Assembly (NCBI GenBank): GCA_910578085.1
Contig: CAJTPM010000001.1
Span: 57,068 to 90,168 of the forward strand
Source of the DNA: an uncultured Lachnospiraceae bacterium
GTDB lineage: Bacteria; Bacillota; Clostridia; Lachnospirales; Lachnospiraceae
DNA length: 33,101 nt
Direction: 5' to 3'
The notes beneath the pieces were generated by a model. That model was not told the origin of the DNA. It saw nothing but the letters and a program-made list of their open reading frames with translations, and did not search any database. The position numbers were made by a program, and so were the translations under genes. Below, one piece after another: positions 1 to 6,852 of the stretch (position 1 is its first letter; every line of letters begins with the position of its first letter).

Positions 1-126
1 ACCTTCTCAATCCGCTTCGCAGATCGAGAAGTAGCGAAAAACTTCACTACGTTCAGTTCGGGAACCTTCTCAATCCGCTTCGCAGATCGAGAAGTAGCGA
101 AAAACTTCACTACGTTCAGTTTTTCT
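1..126 (-). repeat. Tandem 63-bp repeat, two copies, downstream of rpoA
   Basis: Two near-identical 63-bp units start at 1 and 64; the array may continue beyond the window edge. The second unit ends within about 3 bases of the rpoA stop codon, so the array fills the spacer toward the expected rplQ. On the minus (transcribed) strand each unit holds an AAAAACT/AGTTTTT hairpin followed by a longer hairpin with arms CTTCTCGATCTGC and GCGGATTGAGAAG around a GAA loop. The longer stem closes fully only on the minus strand, where two positions become G-U wobbles; on the plus strand they are A-C mismatches. It has the same architecture as the array at 3108-3329. Confidence 0.9.
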
Positions 127-1086
127 TTATTCTTCGCTGGGATTTAACTGAAGGCCTAACTCTTTCAGTTTCGCCAGCACTTCATCTAACGATTTCCGTC
201 CCAGATTGCGGACTTTCATCATATCATCGGGTGTCTTGTTTGTCAGTTCTTCTACGGTATTGATTCCCGCGCGTTTCAGACAGTTGTAGGAACGAACTGA
301 AAGCTCCAGCTCATCAATACTCATCTCCAGAACTTTGCCCTTCTCATCGTCTTCCTTCTCCACCATAACCTCGGCAGATTTTGCGTTCTCAGAGAGATCA
401 ATGAAGGAACTCAAATGCTCACTGAGCACTTTTGCCGCAAGGCTTACCGCCTCGTCCGGCGCAAGTGTACCGTCTGTGTAGACATCCATCGTCAGCTTAT
501 CATAGTCTGTCATCTGGCCGACACGGGTATTTTCCACAGTGACATTAACCCGCTCCACCGGTGTGTAGATCGAATCGATTGCGATCACACCGATGGACAT
601 ATCGCTGCTTTTATTTTTTTCAGCGCCTACATATCCTCTGCCTCTTGTGATCATCAGCTCCACATACAGCTTGGAGTCTTTTCCGCCGCTCAATGTGGCG
701 ATAACCTGATCCGGATTCATGATTTCAATATCCTGATCCACCTCAATATCGGAAGCATGGATAACGCCTTCTCCCTGAAAATCAATAATCGCTGTCTTAG
801 GTTCATTGCTCTCGCTGTTATTTTTGATCGCAAGGCTTTTAATGTTCATGATGATCTCTGTCACATCCTCTTTTACGCCCTCAATCGTCGTAAATTCGTG
901 CAGCACACCATCAAATTTCACCTGACTCACAGCCGTACCGGGCAGGGAAGAAAGCATAATTCTTCTGAGAGAGTTACCAAGTGTAATACCATAACCTCTT
1001 TCCAACGGCTCTACTACTAATTTGCCATACTTTTTATCATCAGAGATTTCTACAACCTCAATATTAGGTCTTTCAAAATCAAACAC
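127..1086 (-). CDS. rpoA: DNA-directed RNA polymerase subunit alpha
   Basis: This is the alpha subunit, the assembly scaffold of RNA polymerase and the contact point for UP elements and activators. The N-terminal domain carries the RPLERGYGxTLGNSLRR-type motif near residues 27-45. The C-terminal domain spans roughly 245-310, with two helix-hairpin-helix-like stretches (SYNCLKRAGINTVEEL and RNLGRKSLDEVLAKL). I place the start at GTG 1086 (319 aa) because AAGGAGG lies 9 nt upstream; an in-frame GTG at 1095 touches the Shine-Dalgarno and is unlikely. It is the last complete gene of the ribosomal run, 32 nt after rpsD, and is followed directly by a tandem repeat. Confidence 0.98.
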   Translation of the reverse strand: MFDFERPNIEVVEISDDKKYGKLVVEPLERGYGITLGNSLRRIMLSSLPGTAVSQVKFDGVLHEFTTIEGVKEDVTEIIMNIKSLAIKNNSESNEPKTAIIDFQGEGVIHASDIEVDQDIEIMNPDQVIATLSGGKDSKLYVELMITRGRGYVGAEKNKSSDMSIGVIAIDSIYTPVERVNVTVENTRVGQMTDYDKLTMDVYTDGTLAPDEAVSLAAKVLSEHLSSFIDLSENAKSAEVMVEKEDDEKGKVLEMSIDELELSVRSYNCLKRAGINTVEELTNKTPDDMMKVRNLGRKSLDEVLAKLKELGLQLNPSEE

Positions 1087-1118
1087 AGTAAACACCCTCC
1101 TTTTATGAACGATTACGA

Positions 1119-1712
1119 TTATTTCGAATACAGCTCGACGATAGCCATCTCATCAACAGGTACGTCTATCATTTCTCTTGTAGGAAGTGCTTTAATCGTG
1201 CCTTTCAGAGCGTCCAGATCTACCTCCATCCATTCCGGAGTAAGTCTCCCGCCTGTAACTTCTACGATATCTTTATATCTCTGTAATTCTCTGGATTTCT
1301 CCCTGATCTCAATCGTATCACCGGCGCTAACCAGATAGGACGGGATTTGTACAGCCTTACCGTTCACAAGAACATGCTGATGGCCGACGATCTGTCTTGC
1401 CTCTCTTCTTGTTCTCGCAAAACCCATTCTGAAGATAACGCTGTCCAATCTTCTCTCCAACAGGATCATCAGGTTCTCGCCTGTACGTCCTTTCATTCTC
1501 TCAGCCCTGTTATAATAATTTCTGAAGGGTTTCTCCAGAACGCCGTAGATGAATTTAGCCTGCTGCTTTGCGCGAAGCTGCAGGGCATACTCACTCATCT
1601 TCTTTCCTGCTCTGGAAGATTTCCTCCTGGATTTCTTATCATATCCCAAAAAAGTCGGATCAAGCTCCAGGGAACGACATCTTTTCAGTACTGGTACTCT
1701 GTTTACTGCCAT
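1119..1712 (-). CDS. rpsD: 30S ribosomal protein S4
   Basis: S4 is a primary 16S rRNA-binding protein that nucleates 30S assembly and can act as a translational repressor in other bacteria. At 197 aa it has typical length. The C-terminal half contains the S4 RNA-binding domain (RRLDSVIFRMGFARTRREARQ, residues ~88-108, then GHQHVLVNGKAVQIPSY). The N-terminus lacks the four-cysteine zinc site of some S4 proteins: only one cysteine (C13) is visible, so this is the zinc-free type. It lies between rpsK and rpoA, as is usual in Firmicutes with an alpha-operon rpsD. Confidence 0.98.
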   Translation of the reverse strand: MAVNRVPVLKRCRSLELDPTFLGYDKKSRRKSSRAGKKMSEYALQLRAKQQAKFIYGVLEKPFRNYYNRAERMKGRTGENLMILLERRLDSVIFRMGFARTRREARQIVGHQHVLVNGKAVQIPSYLVSAGDTIEIREKSRELQRYKDIVEVTGGRLTPEWMEVDLDALKGTIKALPTREMIDVPVDEMAIVELYSK

Positions 1713-1782
1713 TTAATTATTTTCCTCTCTTTCCATACATTGTTTACAATACTTTCGTACATTCTTCCAACGTCAAAAAACA

Positions 1783-2181
1783 CTATACACGACGGCGCTT
1801 GGGCGGACGGCATCCGTTATGAGGAACCGGAGTTACGTCGCGAATGCTCAGTACTTCCAGTCCGCATGCCTGGAGCGCACGAATCGCTGCTTCACGTCCT
1901 GAACCAGGACCTTTCACAAAAACATCAACTTTCTTCAGACCATGTACAAGCGCTGCCTTCGTCGCTGTTTCTGATGCCATCTGTGCTGCATACGGAGTAG
2001 ATTTCCTTGAACCTCTAAAACCAAGACCACCAGCACTTGCCCAGCTGAGCGCATTGCCTTCCGTATCCGTCAATGTGACGATTGTATTATTAAAGGAAGA
2101 CTGAATATGTGCCTGTCCATGTTCAACGTTTTTCTTGACACGTCTTTTTGTCACTTTTTTTGCTGTAACTTTTTTTGCCAT
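1783..2181 (-). CDS. rpsK: 30S ribosomal protein S11
   Basis: S11 sits on the 30S platform near the mRNA exit and the E site. The 132-aa product has the conserved AHIQSSFNNTIVTLTD start of the fold (residues ~24-39), GFRGSRKSTPYAAQ, and the C-terminal RDVTPVPHNGCRPPKRRRV tail. The first ~15 residues are a lysine-rich AKKVTAKKVTKRRVKK extension common in Clostridia. An AGG about 10 nt upstream supports the ATG at 2181. The spacer to rpsM is 103 nt and holds a partial duplication of the rpsM end. Confidence 0.98.
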   Translation of the reverse strand: MAKKVTAKKVTKRRVKKNVEHGQAHIQSSFNNTIVTLTDTEGNALSWASAGGLGFRGSRKSTPYAAQMASETATKAALVHGLKKVDVFVKGPGSGREAAIRALQACGLEVLSIRDVTPVPHNGCRPPKRRRV

Positions 2182-2229
2182 TTTAAACTAACCTACTTTC
2201 TTTCTACTATGCGTCGTTTGCTATTTCTT

Positions 2230-2312
2230 CTTATTTTTCTTATTCGCTACGCGTTCTCAAAGAGAACCTCACGCTTTCAGCGCCTTACTTTTTCTTATTC
2301 GCTACGGTTCTC
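2230..2312 (-). repeat. Imperfect direct repeat duplicating the rpsM 3' end, with small hairpin
   Basis: About 29 bases covering the last rpsM codons and stop (2284-2312) recur at 2230-2258, 54 bp downstream in the transcription direction, with one inserted and one lost base. On the minus strand both copies read GAGAAC, then CGTAGCGAATAAGAAAAA, then TAAG. Between them are a small hairpin GTTCTC-TTT-GAGAAC and a weaker CGCT-GAA-AGCG hairpin. No protein is encoded by the extra copy. Confidence 0.8.
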
Positions 2313-2653
2313 TTGGGACCTTTTCTTGTTCTTGCATTGGTCTTGGTATTCTGACCACGAACAGGAAGCCCTTTTCTGTGACGGATACCGCGATAGCATC
2401 CAATTTCCTGAAGTCTCTTGATATTCAGCGCAACTTCTCTTCTGAGATCACCTTCTACCATATAATCTGCATCAATCACTTCGCTGATTTTCTTTACTTC
2501 TTCGTCTGTCAGATCACGACAACGGGTATCCGGATTTACCTTCGCCGCTGCACAGATCTTTGTTGCACTCACACGTCCAATACCATAAATGTAGGTGAGT
2601 CCGATTTCGACACGTTTGTCTCTGGGTAAGTCTACACCTGAAATACGAGCCAT
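2285..2653 (-). CDS. rpsM: 30S ribosomal protein S13
   Basis: S13 lies in the 30S head and forms intersubunit bridges with L5 and 23S rRNA; its C-terminal tail reaches toward P-site tRNA. The 122-aa product starts MARISGVDLPRDKRVEIGLT, contains the helix-two-turn-helix region GIGRVSATKIC, and ends in the basic segment RGIRHRKGLPVRGQ followed by TNARTRKGPKR and a KKK tail. The start at 2653 has GGAGG upstream. It is separated from rpmJ by an unusually long 250-nt spacer. Confidence 0.98.
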   Translation of the reverse strand: MARISGVDLPRDKRVEIGLTYIYGIGRVSATKICAAAKVNPDTRCRDLTDEEVKKISEVIDADYMVEGDLRREVALNIKRLQEIGCYRGIRHRKGLPVRGQNTKTNARTRKGPKRTVANKKK

Positions 2654-2903
2654 TCCATTTTTCCTCCATTTTCTCTGTTTCTTTGGATTTGCTTTACATG
2701 GTTAAGTTACTAATTGACTGGGCTAAGCAACGGCCAGTATGCTTCGCCTTCCGCACCTCTATCAGGGGGCGTCCGGTCACTTTGCCTTCTGTCCTCATGC
2801 CGCCAGCTAGAATAATCCAGCCTTTCCGAATACCTATCGGTATCAAAAAGTAAAATGCTGAGCGCGTCGGCATTGCCGAGCACGTCAACAATGGAACAGG
2901 CTC
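2654..2903 (-). other. Long rpmJ-rpsM spacer with short hairpins, function unknown
   Basis: These 250 nt separate rpmJ from rpsM and contain no convincing gene. The only reading frame (2694-2891) begins with TTG and has no ribosome binding site. On the minus strand I see a TCGGC-AAT-GCCGA hairpin near 2868-2880, an ATACC-GATA-GGTAT hairpin near 2834-2847, and a GCGAAGC heptamer at 2741-2747. I see no terminator. It could be an unrecognised structured leader for the alpha portion of the operon. Confidence 0.5.
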
Positions 2904-3017
2904 TTATCCCTGTACCTGTTTATGCTTTGGATTCTCACAGATTATTCTGATTTTTCCTTTTCTCTTAATAACTTTGCACTTTTCGCAAATCGGTTTTACT
3001 GATGATCTAACCTTCAT
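2904..3017 (-). CDS. rpmJ: 50S ribosomal protein L36
   Basis: A 37-aa frame begins MKVRSSVKPICEKCKVIKRK and ends with KHKQVQG. It is the zinc-binding (C+) form, with C11, C14, C27 and H32 as ligands. L36 binds 23S rRNA near the peptidyl-transferase region. The start at 3017 is preceded by AGGAGGG. Its place between infA and rpsM is the standard one. The upstream spacer toward infA is filled largely by a three-copy tandem repeat. Confidence 0.97.
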   Translation of the reverse strand: MKVRSSVKPICEKCKVIKRKGKIRIICENPKHKQVQG

Positions 3018-3107
3018 CGTTTTCCCTCCTTTCAAAAAGACCGTTTCTCATTGTATCATATTCATACCGCTAATGCAAGTATATTTTATCCAAGAATCCC
3101 TTATAAT

Positions 3108-3329
3108 ACGGGAATCTTCTCAATATGCTCCGCATATCGAGAAGCAGCGAATAATTACTCGCTTCAATGGGCTCGTAATTACGGGAACCTTCTCAATATG
3201 CTCCGCATATCGAGAAGCAGCGAATAATTACTCGCTTCAATGGGCTCGTAATTACGGGAATCTTCTCAATATGCTCCGCATATCGAGAAGCAGCGAATAA
3301 TTACTCGCTTCAATGGGCTCGTAATTATT
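3108..3329 (-). repeat. Tandem 73-bp repeat, three copies, between infA and rpmJ
   Basis: Three nearly identical units start at 3108, 3181 and 3254 (period exactly 73). The last unit ends one or two bases from the infA stop codon. On the minus strand each unit forms an AATTAC/GTAATT hairpin (longer, AATAATTAC/GTAATTATT, in the unit next to infA). A second hairpin with arms CTTCTCGATATGC and GCATATTGAGAAG around GGA follows. The single G-U pair in that stem exists only on the minus strand. The design matches the 63-bp array at 1-126, including the CGCT-purine-CTTCTCGAT linker and the GAGAAGGTTCCCG segment. Confidence 0.93.
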
Positions 3330-3330
3330 C

Positions 3331-3549
3331 TTATTTATCCCTCCAGATAATTCTTCCCTTGGACAGATCATAAGGCGAAAGCTCCAGTGTCACTTTATCG
3401 CCGGGAAGAATACGAATAAAGTTCTGCCGTAACTTACCGCTGATATGGGCCAATACCTTATGTCCGTTTTCCAGTTCTACCTGAAACATGGTATTCGGTA
3501 ATTTCTCCACCACTGTTCCTTCAATTTCAATTACATCTGCTTTTGACAT
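3331..3549 (-). CDS. infA: Translation initiation factor IF-1
   Basis: IF-1 binds the 30S A site during initiation and assists IF-2 and IF-3. The 72-aa product is a single S1/OB-fold domain with the family signatures IEGTVVEKLPNTMFQVELEN, GHKVLAHISGKLRQNFIRI and LSPYDLSKGRIIWR. Length is typical. Its start overlaps the end of the upstream KOW-domain gene by 19 nt, so translation is probably coupled. Its stop codon abuts the 73-bp repeat array. Confidence 0.98.
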   Translation of the reverse strand: MSKADVIEIEGTVVEKLPNTMFQVELENGHKVLAHISGKLRQNFIRILPGDKVTLELSPYDLSKGRIIWRDK

Positions 3550-3791
3550 GCCTTAACCTCCTGAATAATGATGCCTGCATCAATACTCTCACCCCGAAGC
3601 AGCTTTTTCGTCACTTCCGGATTCTCATACTTTTTCATAATCTGAATATGTCTCCTGTTTTTTTTCTTCGGATTTTTGCAGGTCCTTCTTTTCCCATCCG
3701 CAAGATACACATACTCTTTTTCTTCGCCTACAATAAGATATATTTTATTTCTGTCATGCCCCGCAAGGGATAACGCCATGCAGCCTGTCAT
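3531..3791 (-). CDS. KOW domain-containing RNA-binding protein (L14e/L6e-like)
   Basis: A small basic protein (86 aa) of the type found between map and infA in many Clostridia. The N-terminal SLAGHDRNKIYLIVGEE stretch resembles a KOW motif (beta strand, conserved glycine). A basic KRRTCKNPKKKNRRH patch near residues 34-48 fits RNA binding. The exact role is not established; its place and its 19-nt overlap with infA suggest a translation-related function. GAGG lies 6 nt before the ATG at 3791; an in-frame ATG at 3779 is the alternative start. Confidence 0.85.
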   Translation of the reverse strand: MTGCMALSLAGHDRNKIYLIVGEEKEYVYLADGKRRTCKNPKKKNRRHIQIMKKYENPEVTKKLLRGESIDAGIIIQEVKACQKQM

Positions 3792-3876
3792 GTATAACCT
3801 CTGTTTCCGTTCTTATTCCGGTTGCGCCAAATCTCCTGCACCTTACCAACAATCTGCAAATCAACTGTTACAGTTC

Positions 3877-3922
3877 AGCTATCCATGTTGTTTCGTTATG
3901 TCCGTTCCCGGCCTGGATAGCT
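3877..3922 (-). other. Stem-loop in the map-KOW spacer
   Basis: The 165-nt spacer 3792-3956 has no gene. It contains complementary arms AGCTATCC (3877-3884) and GGATAGCT (3915-3922) around a 30-nt loop, with a few further pairs beyond a mismatch. No U-tract follows, so it does not look like a terminator. It may be an internal leader or a processing site. Confidence 0.4.
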
Positions 3923-3956
3923 AACTGAATAACATTGGTTCAGCTCTTCTGTCTTC

Positions 3957-4718
3957 TCACGGCAGATGACTGAGTGTCAGAATCTCCGGTTCACCCTCTG
4001 TGATCAGTATCGTATTCTCATAGTGGGCGGAGATGCTTCCGTCCTCCGTCACAACCGTCCAGTCATCCTCCAGCCACTCCACATCAGCGCGTCCCAGATT
4101 GATCATGGGTTCCACCGCAAGTGTCATACCCGGCATTAACTTCACGCCTTTTTTTCTCTGCCTAAAATTCGGAATCTGCGGATCCTCGTGGAGAGAAGTC
4201 CCGATACCGTGGCCCACAAGGTCTCTGACGATACCGTAGCCAAACTGGCTGATATAACTGTCGATGGTGTTGGAAATATCATGGAGATGATTTCCCGGCC
4301 TCGCCATCTTAATTCCCTCGAAGAAACTCTGGCGGGTTCTTTCTATTAAAAGCCTGGCCTCTTCGCTTATCTCTCCGACTGCATAAGTCCTTGCCGCATC
4401 AGAATGATAGCCTTTGTAAATAAGTCCGGCATCCAGACTTACAATATCTCCATCCAACAGTATTCTGTCTTTGTGGGGGATCCCATGTACGACCTCGTCA
4501 TTGACCGAAACACAGATGGAAGCCGGATAACCGTTATAGTTTTTGAAATTGGGGACACAGCCCATATCCCGGATCATTTTTTCCCCCATACGGTCAATGT
4601 CCAATGTGGAAATGCCGGGCCTTATCGCCTTTCCCAACTCGTCATGTACGATCTCAAGGAGTCTGCAGGACTCCCGCATAAGTTCAATTTCTCTCGCTGA
4701 TTTTATACTGACTGCCAT
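3957..4718 (-). CDS. map: Type I methionyl aminopeptidase
   Basis: It removes the initiator methionine from nascent proteins with a two-metal active site. The 253-aa pita-bread fold shows the expected ligands and neighbours: HGIPHKD (histidine near 79), DAGLIYKGYHSDAARTYAVG (two metal aspartates), GHGIGTSLHEDP (metal histidine), AVEPMI (glutamate) and ENTILITEGEPEIL (last glutamate). It lacks the N-terminal SEC-C zinc extension of some clostridial paralogues. AAGAAGG lies 8 nt before the ATG at 4718. Adjacent adk upstream is the canonical order. Confidence 0.97.
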   Translation of the reverse strand: MAVSIKSAREIELMRESCRLLEIVHDELGKAIRPGISTLDIDRMGEKMIRDMGCVPNFKNYNGYPASICVSVNDEVVHGIPHKDRILLDGDIVSLDAGLIYKGYHSDAARTYAVGEISEEARLLIERTRQSFFEGIKMARPGNHLHDISNTIDSYISQFGYGIVRDLVGHGIGTSLHEDPQIPNFRQRKKGVKLMPGMTLAVEPMINLGRADVEWLEDDWTVVTEDGSISAHYENTILITEGEPEILTLSHLP

Positions 4719-4773
4719 TACTCATGCCTTCTTTACTGCATAATACGGACACCATGCCCTGTATTGTTTTGCA

Positions 4774-5415
4774 CTATGCCAAAATTTCTGTGATCTCTGT
4801 AAAGACATCCATCATGTCCTTTGTCCCGTCAAATGTCTTCAGAACGCCTTTTTTCTGATAATATTTGATCAGGGGCTGTGTCTGCTCATGGTATATATTC
4901 AGACGTTTTTTTACCGTCTCTTCTCTGTCATCATCCCGGAGAATAAGCTCCTCGCCGCATTTATCGCAGACTCCTTCTTTTTTGGGCGGTACATTTACGA
5001 TATGATATGTCGCCCCGCAGGATGTGCAGGCGCGCCTGCCTGTCATCCTCTTAATAATACTTTCATCCGGCACTTCCATGTCGATCACAATATCGATCTT
5101 ATCGCCCAACCTGGTAAGCTCTTTATCAAGCACTTCCGCCTGAGGAATATTTCTGGGAAAACCGTCCAGTATATAGCCGTTTTTGCAGTCTTCCTTCGCC
5201 ACTCTGTCGAGGAGTATCCTGACTGTCAATTCATCCGGAACAAGCAGTCCTTTATCCATATAGCCCTTTGCCTCTTTTCCAAGCTCCGTACCATTCTTGA
5301 TATTTGCCCGGAAAATATCGCCTGTGGAGATATGAGGCAGATGATACTTCTCAGAAATCATCTTTGCCTGCGTTCCCTTTCCTGCTCCCGGTGCTCCTAA
5401 CATAATAATTTTCAT
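4774..5415 (-). CDS. adk: Adenylate kinase
   Basis: It interconverts ATP + AMP and 2 ADP in the cytoplasm. The product (213 aa) has the P-loop GAPGAGKGT at residues 7-15, the AMP-binding STGDIFR and GYILDGFPRN motifs, and a zinc-type LID with CxxC pairs (CTSC near 130 and CDKC near 150), typical of Gram-positive enzymes. I prefer ATG 5415; a GTG at 5439 would add eight non-conserved residues. It follows secY after a 120-nt spacer holding a strong palindrome. Confidence 0.97.
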   Translation of the reverse strand: MKIIMLGAPGAGKGTQAKMISEKYHLPHISTGDIFRANIKNGTELGKEAKGYMDKGLLVPDELTVRILLDRVAKEDCKNGYILDGFPRNIPQAEVLDKELTRLGDKIDIVIDMEVPDESIIKRMTGRRACTSCGATYHIVNVPPKKEGVCDKCGEELILRDDDREETVKKRLNIYHEQTQPLIKYYQKKGVLKTFDGTKDMMDVFTEITEILA

Positions 5416-5485
5416 TTCAATAACCCTGCCCTTCCACACACGGCAAATTACCTGCGCCGCCTTTTACATGATCCTCACCATGCTG

Positions 5486-5516
5486 ACTATGGGATGGAGA
5501 ATCTCCATCCCATAGT
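5486..5516 (-). other. Strong palindromic hairpin between secY and adk
   Basis: A 31-bp near-perfect palindrome has 15-base arms (ACTATGGGATGGAGA and TCTCCATCCCATAGT) around one central base. As RNA it would form about 14 pairs with a three-base loop. No U-run follows on the minus strand, so a standard intrinsic terminator is unlikely. mRNA processing, 3'-end stabilisation of the secY segment, or attenuation are possible. Confidence 0.75.
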
Positions 5517-5535
5517 GATTGCACGCTATTTTCTG

Positions 5536-6852
5536 TCAGTCATTTAAAAATCCTTTGTAATTGCGAACTAACATCAGGGATTCCACCTGCTTCAAAGTCT
5601 CAACGATAACGCTGACGATAATGATCAGACTTGTACCGCCAAAAGATACGCTGGCGCCAAACATACCGTTAAAGAAAAACGGCAGCACACACACGATCGT
5701 AAGTCCGCAGGCACCGATAAAGATAATATAGTTAAGAATCTTTGTCAGATACTCGCTGGTCGGTCTACCCGGCCTGATACCCGGAACAAAGCCGCCCTGC
5801 TTCTTCATATTCTCTGCGATCTCAATCGGATTGAATGTGATCGAAGTATAAAAGTAAGCAAAGAAAATTACAAGTGCAATATATACCACAAGGCCGATAC
5901 TGTAGATCGGTTCGCTGGGCCGGCACCAGTTGCTGGAACTTAATCCCCGAAGTACCTTGCCCCAGAATCCCGTTCCGCCGTTTATACCGAACAGGGAACA
6001 GATGATTACCGGGAACTGCATCAGGGAAGATGCGAAGATAACCGGGATGACCCCTGCCGTGTTGATCTTTAACGGAATATTGCTGGAATTTCCACCATAC
6101 ATTTTCCTGCCCTGCATCTTTTTTGCATACTGTACCGGTATCTTACGGGTTCCGGAATTCAGTATGATAACAAGTACTACCATCAGGACGATCACAGCAA
6201 TAATGATCACAGCAGCCACTACAGCCGGCGCGATCTCTCTGCTTGTCACAAACTGTCTGAACAGCCCGGTCAGCTCCTGCGGCATCCTGGAGACGATGTT
6301 GATCGTCAGGACAATGGAAATACCATTACCGATACCCTTTTCCGTGATCTTCTCGCCGATCCACATTAAGAATGCGCTGCCTGCCGTCAATGCGACAATT
6401 ACTGTAATCACATTTAATGCATTGTACTCCTGCAAAAGTCCCTGCCGTCCAAAACCGATTGCCATAGCACTGGATTCGATCAGCGCCAATGCCACTGTCA
6501 CATAACGGGTGATGGCTGTGATCTTCTTTCTGCCTTCCTCACCGTCTTTCTGCATCTCTTCCAGCTTCGGAATCGCAATCGTTAAAAGCTGAATGATGAT
6601 CGATGATGTGATGTAAGGCGTGATATTCAGTGCAATAACAGACATGCTCAGGAATGATCCACCTGTAAACGCGTCAAATAAATTGAACGCATCTCCTGTC
6701 TGCGACGCAAACCAGTTTGCAAAGTAATCTCTGTTAACCCCCGGAACAGGGAGCTGGGAAGCAAGTCTGATAATCACTAACATCCCCAGCGTATACAGAA
6801 CTCTCTGCCTGATTTCCTTTACTTTAAATGCATTTTTTAATGTTGTAAGCAT
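5536..6852 (-). CDS. secY: Preprotein translocase subunit SecY
   Basis: SecY is the channel subunit of the SecYEG translocon in the cytoplasmic membrane. The 438-aa product has about ten hydrophobic segments. Recognisable landmarks are the plug and TM2 region (GGSFLSMSVIALNITPYITS, residues ~65-84), RQGLLQEYNALNV, the cytoplasmic RGRKMYGGNSSNIPLKIN-type loop, and NPIEIAENMKKQGGFVPGIR before the last helices. Start and rplO stop overlap as TAATG, with AGAGG 7 nt upstream, indicating translational coupling. Spc-operon position is canonical. Confidence 0.98.
   Translation of the reverse strand: MLTTLKNAFKVKEIRQRVLYTLGMLVIIRLASQLPVPGVNRDYFANWFASQTGDAFNLFDAFTGGSFLSMSVIALNITPYITSSIIIQLLTIAIPKLEEMQKDGEEGRKKITAITRYVTVALALIESSAMAIGFGRQGLLQEYNALNVITVIVALTAGSAFLMWIGEKITEKGIGNGISIVLTINIVSRMPQELTGLFRQFVTSREIAPAVVAAVIIIAVIVLMVVLVIILNSGTRKIPVQYAKKMQGRKMYGGNSSNIPLKINTAGVIPVIFASSLMQFPVIICSLFGINGGTGFWGKVLRGLSSSNWCRPSEPIYSIGLVVYIALVIFFAYFYTSITFNPIEIAENMKKQGGFVPGIRPGRPTSEYLTKILNYIIFIGACGLTIVCVLPFFFNGMFGASVSFGGTSLIIIVSVIVETLKQVESLMLVRNYKGFLND

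Noticed and set aside
1..126. Possible CRISPR array from direct repeats at the left edge
   Set aside because: Units are contiguous 63-bp copies without unique spacers, and no cas genes are present; it is a tandem repeat.
2694..2891. 65-codon frame between rpmJ and rpsM (minus strand)
   Set aside because: It needs a TTG start, has no Shine-Dalgarno and no recognisable sequence; treated as non-coding spacer.
3108..3329. Possible CRISPR array or small coding repeat (frame 2974-3300, plus strand)
   Set aside because: The three 73-bp units include no variable spacers. The plus-strand frame is only the repeat translated and crosses rpmJ.
5486..5516. secY-adk hairpin as intrinsic terminator
   Set aside because: No U-run follows on the transcribed strand, and termination here would cut off adk, map and the alpha-operon genes.
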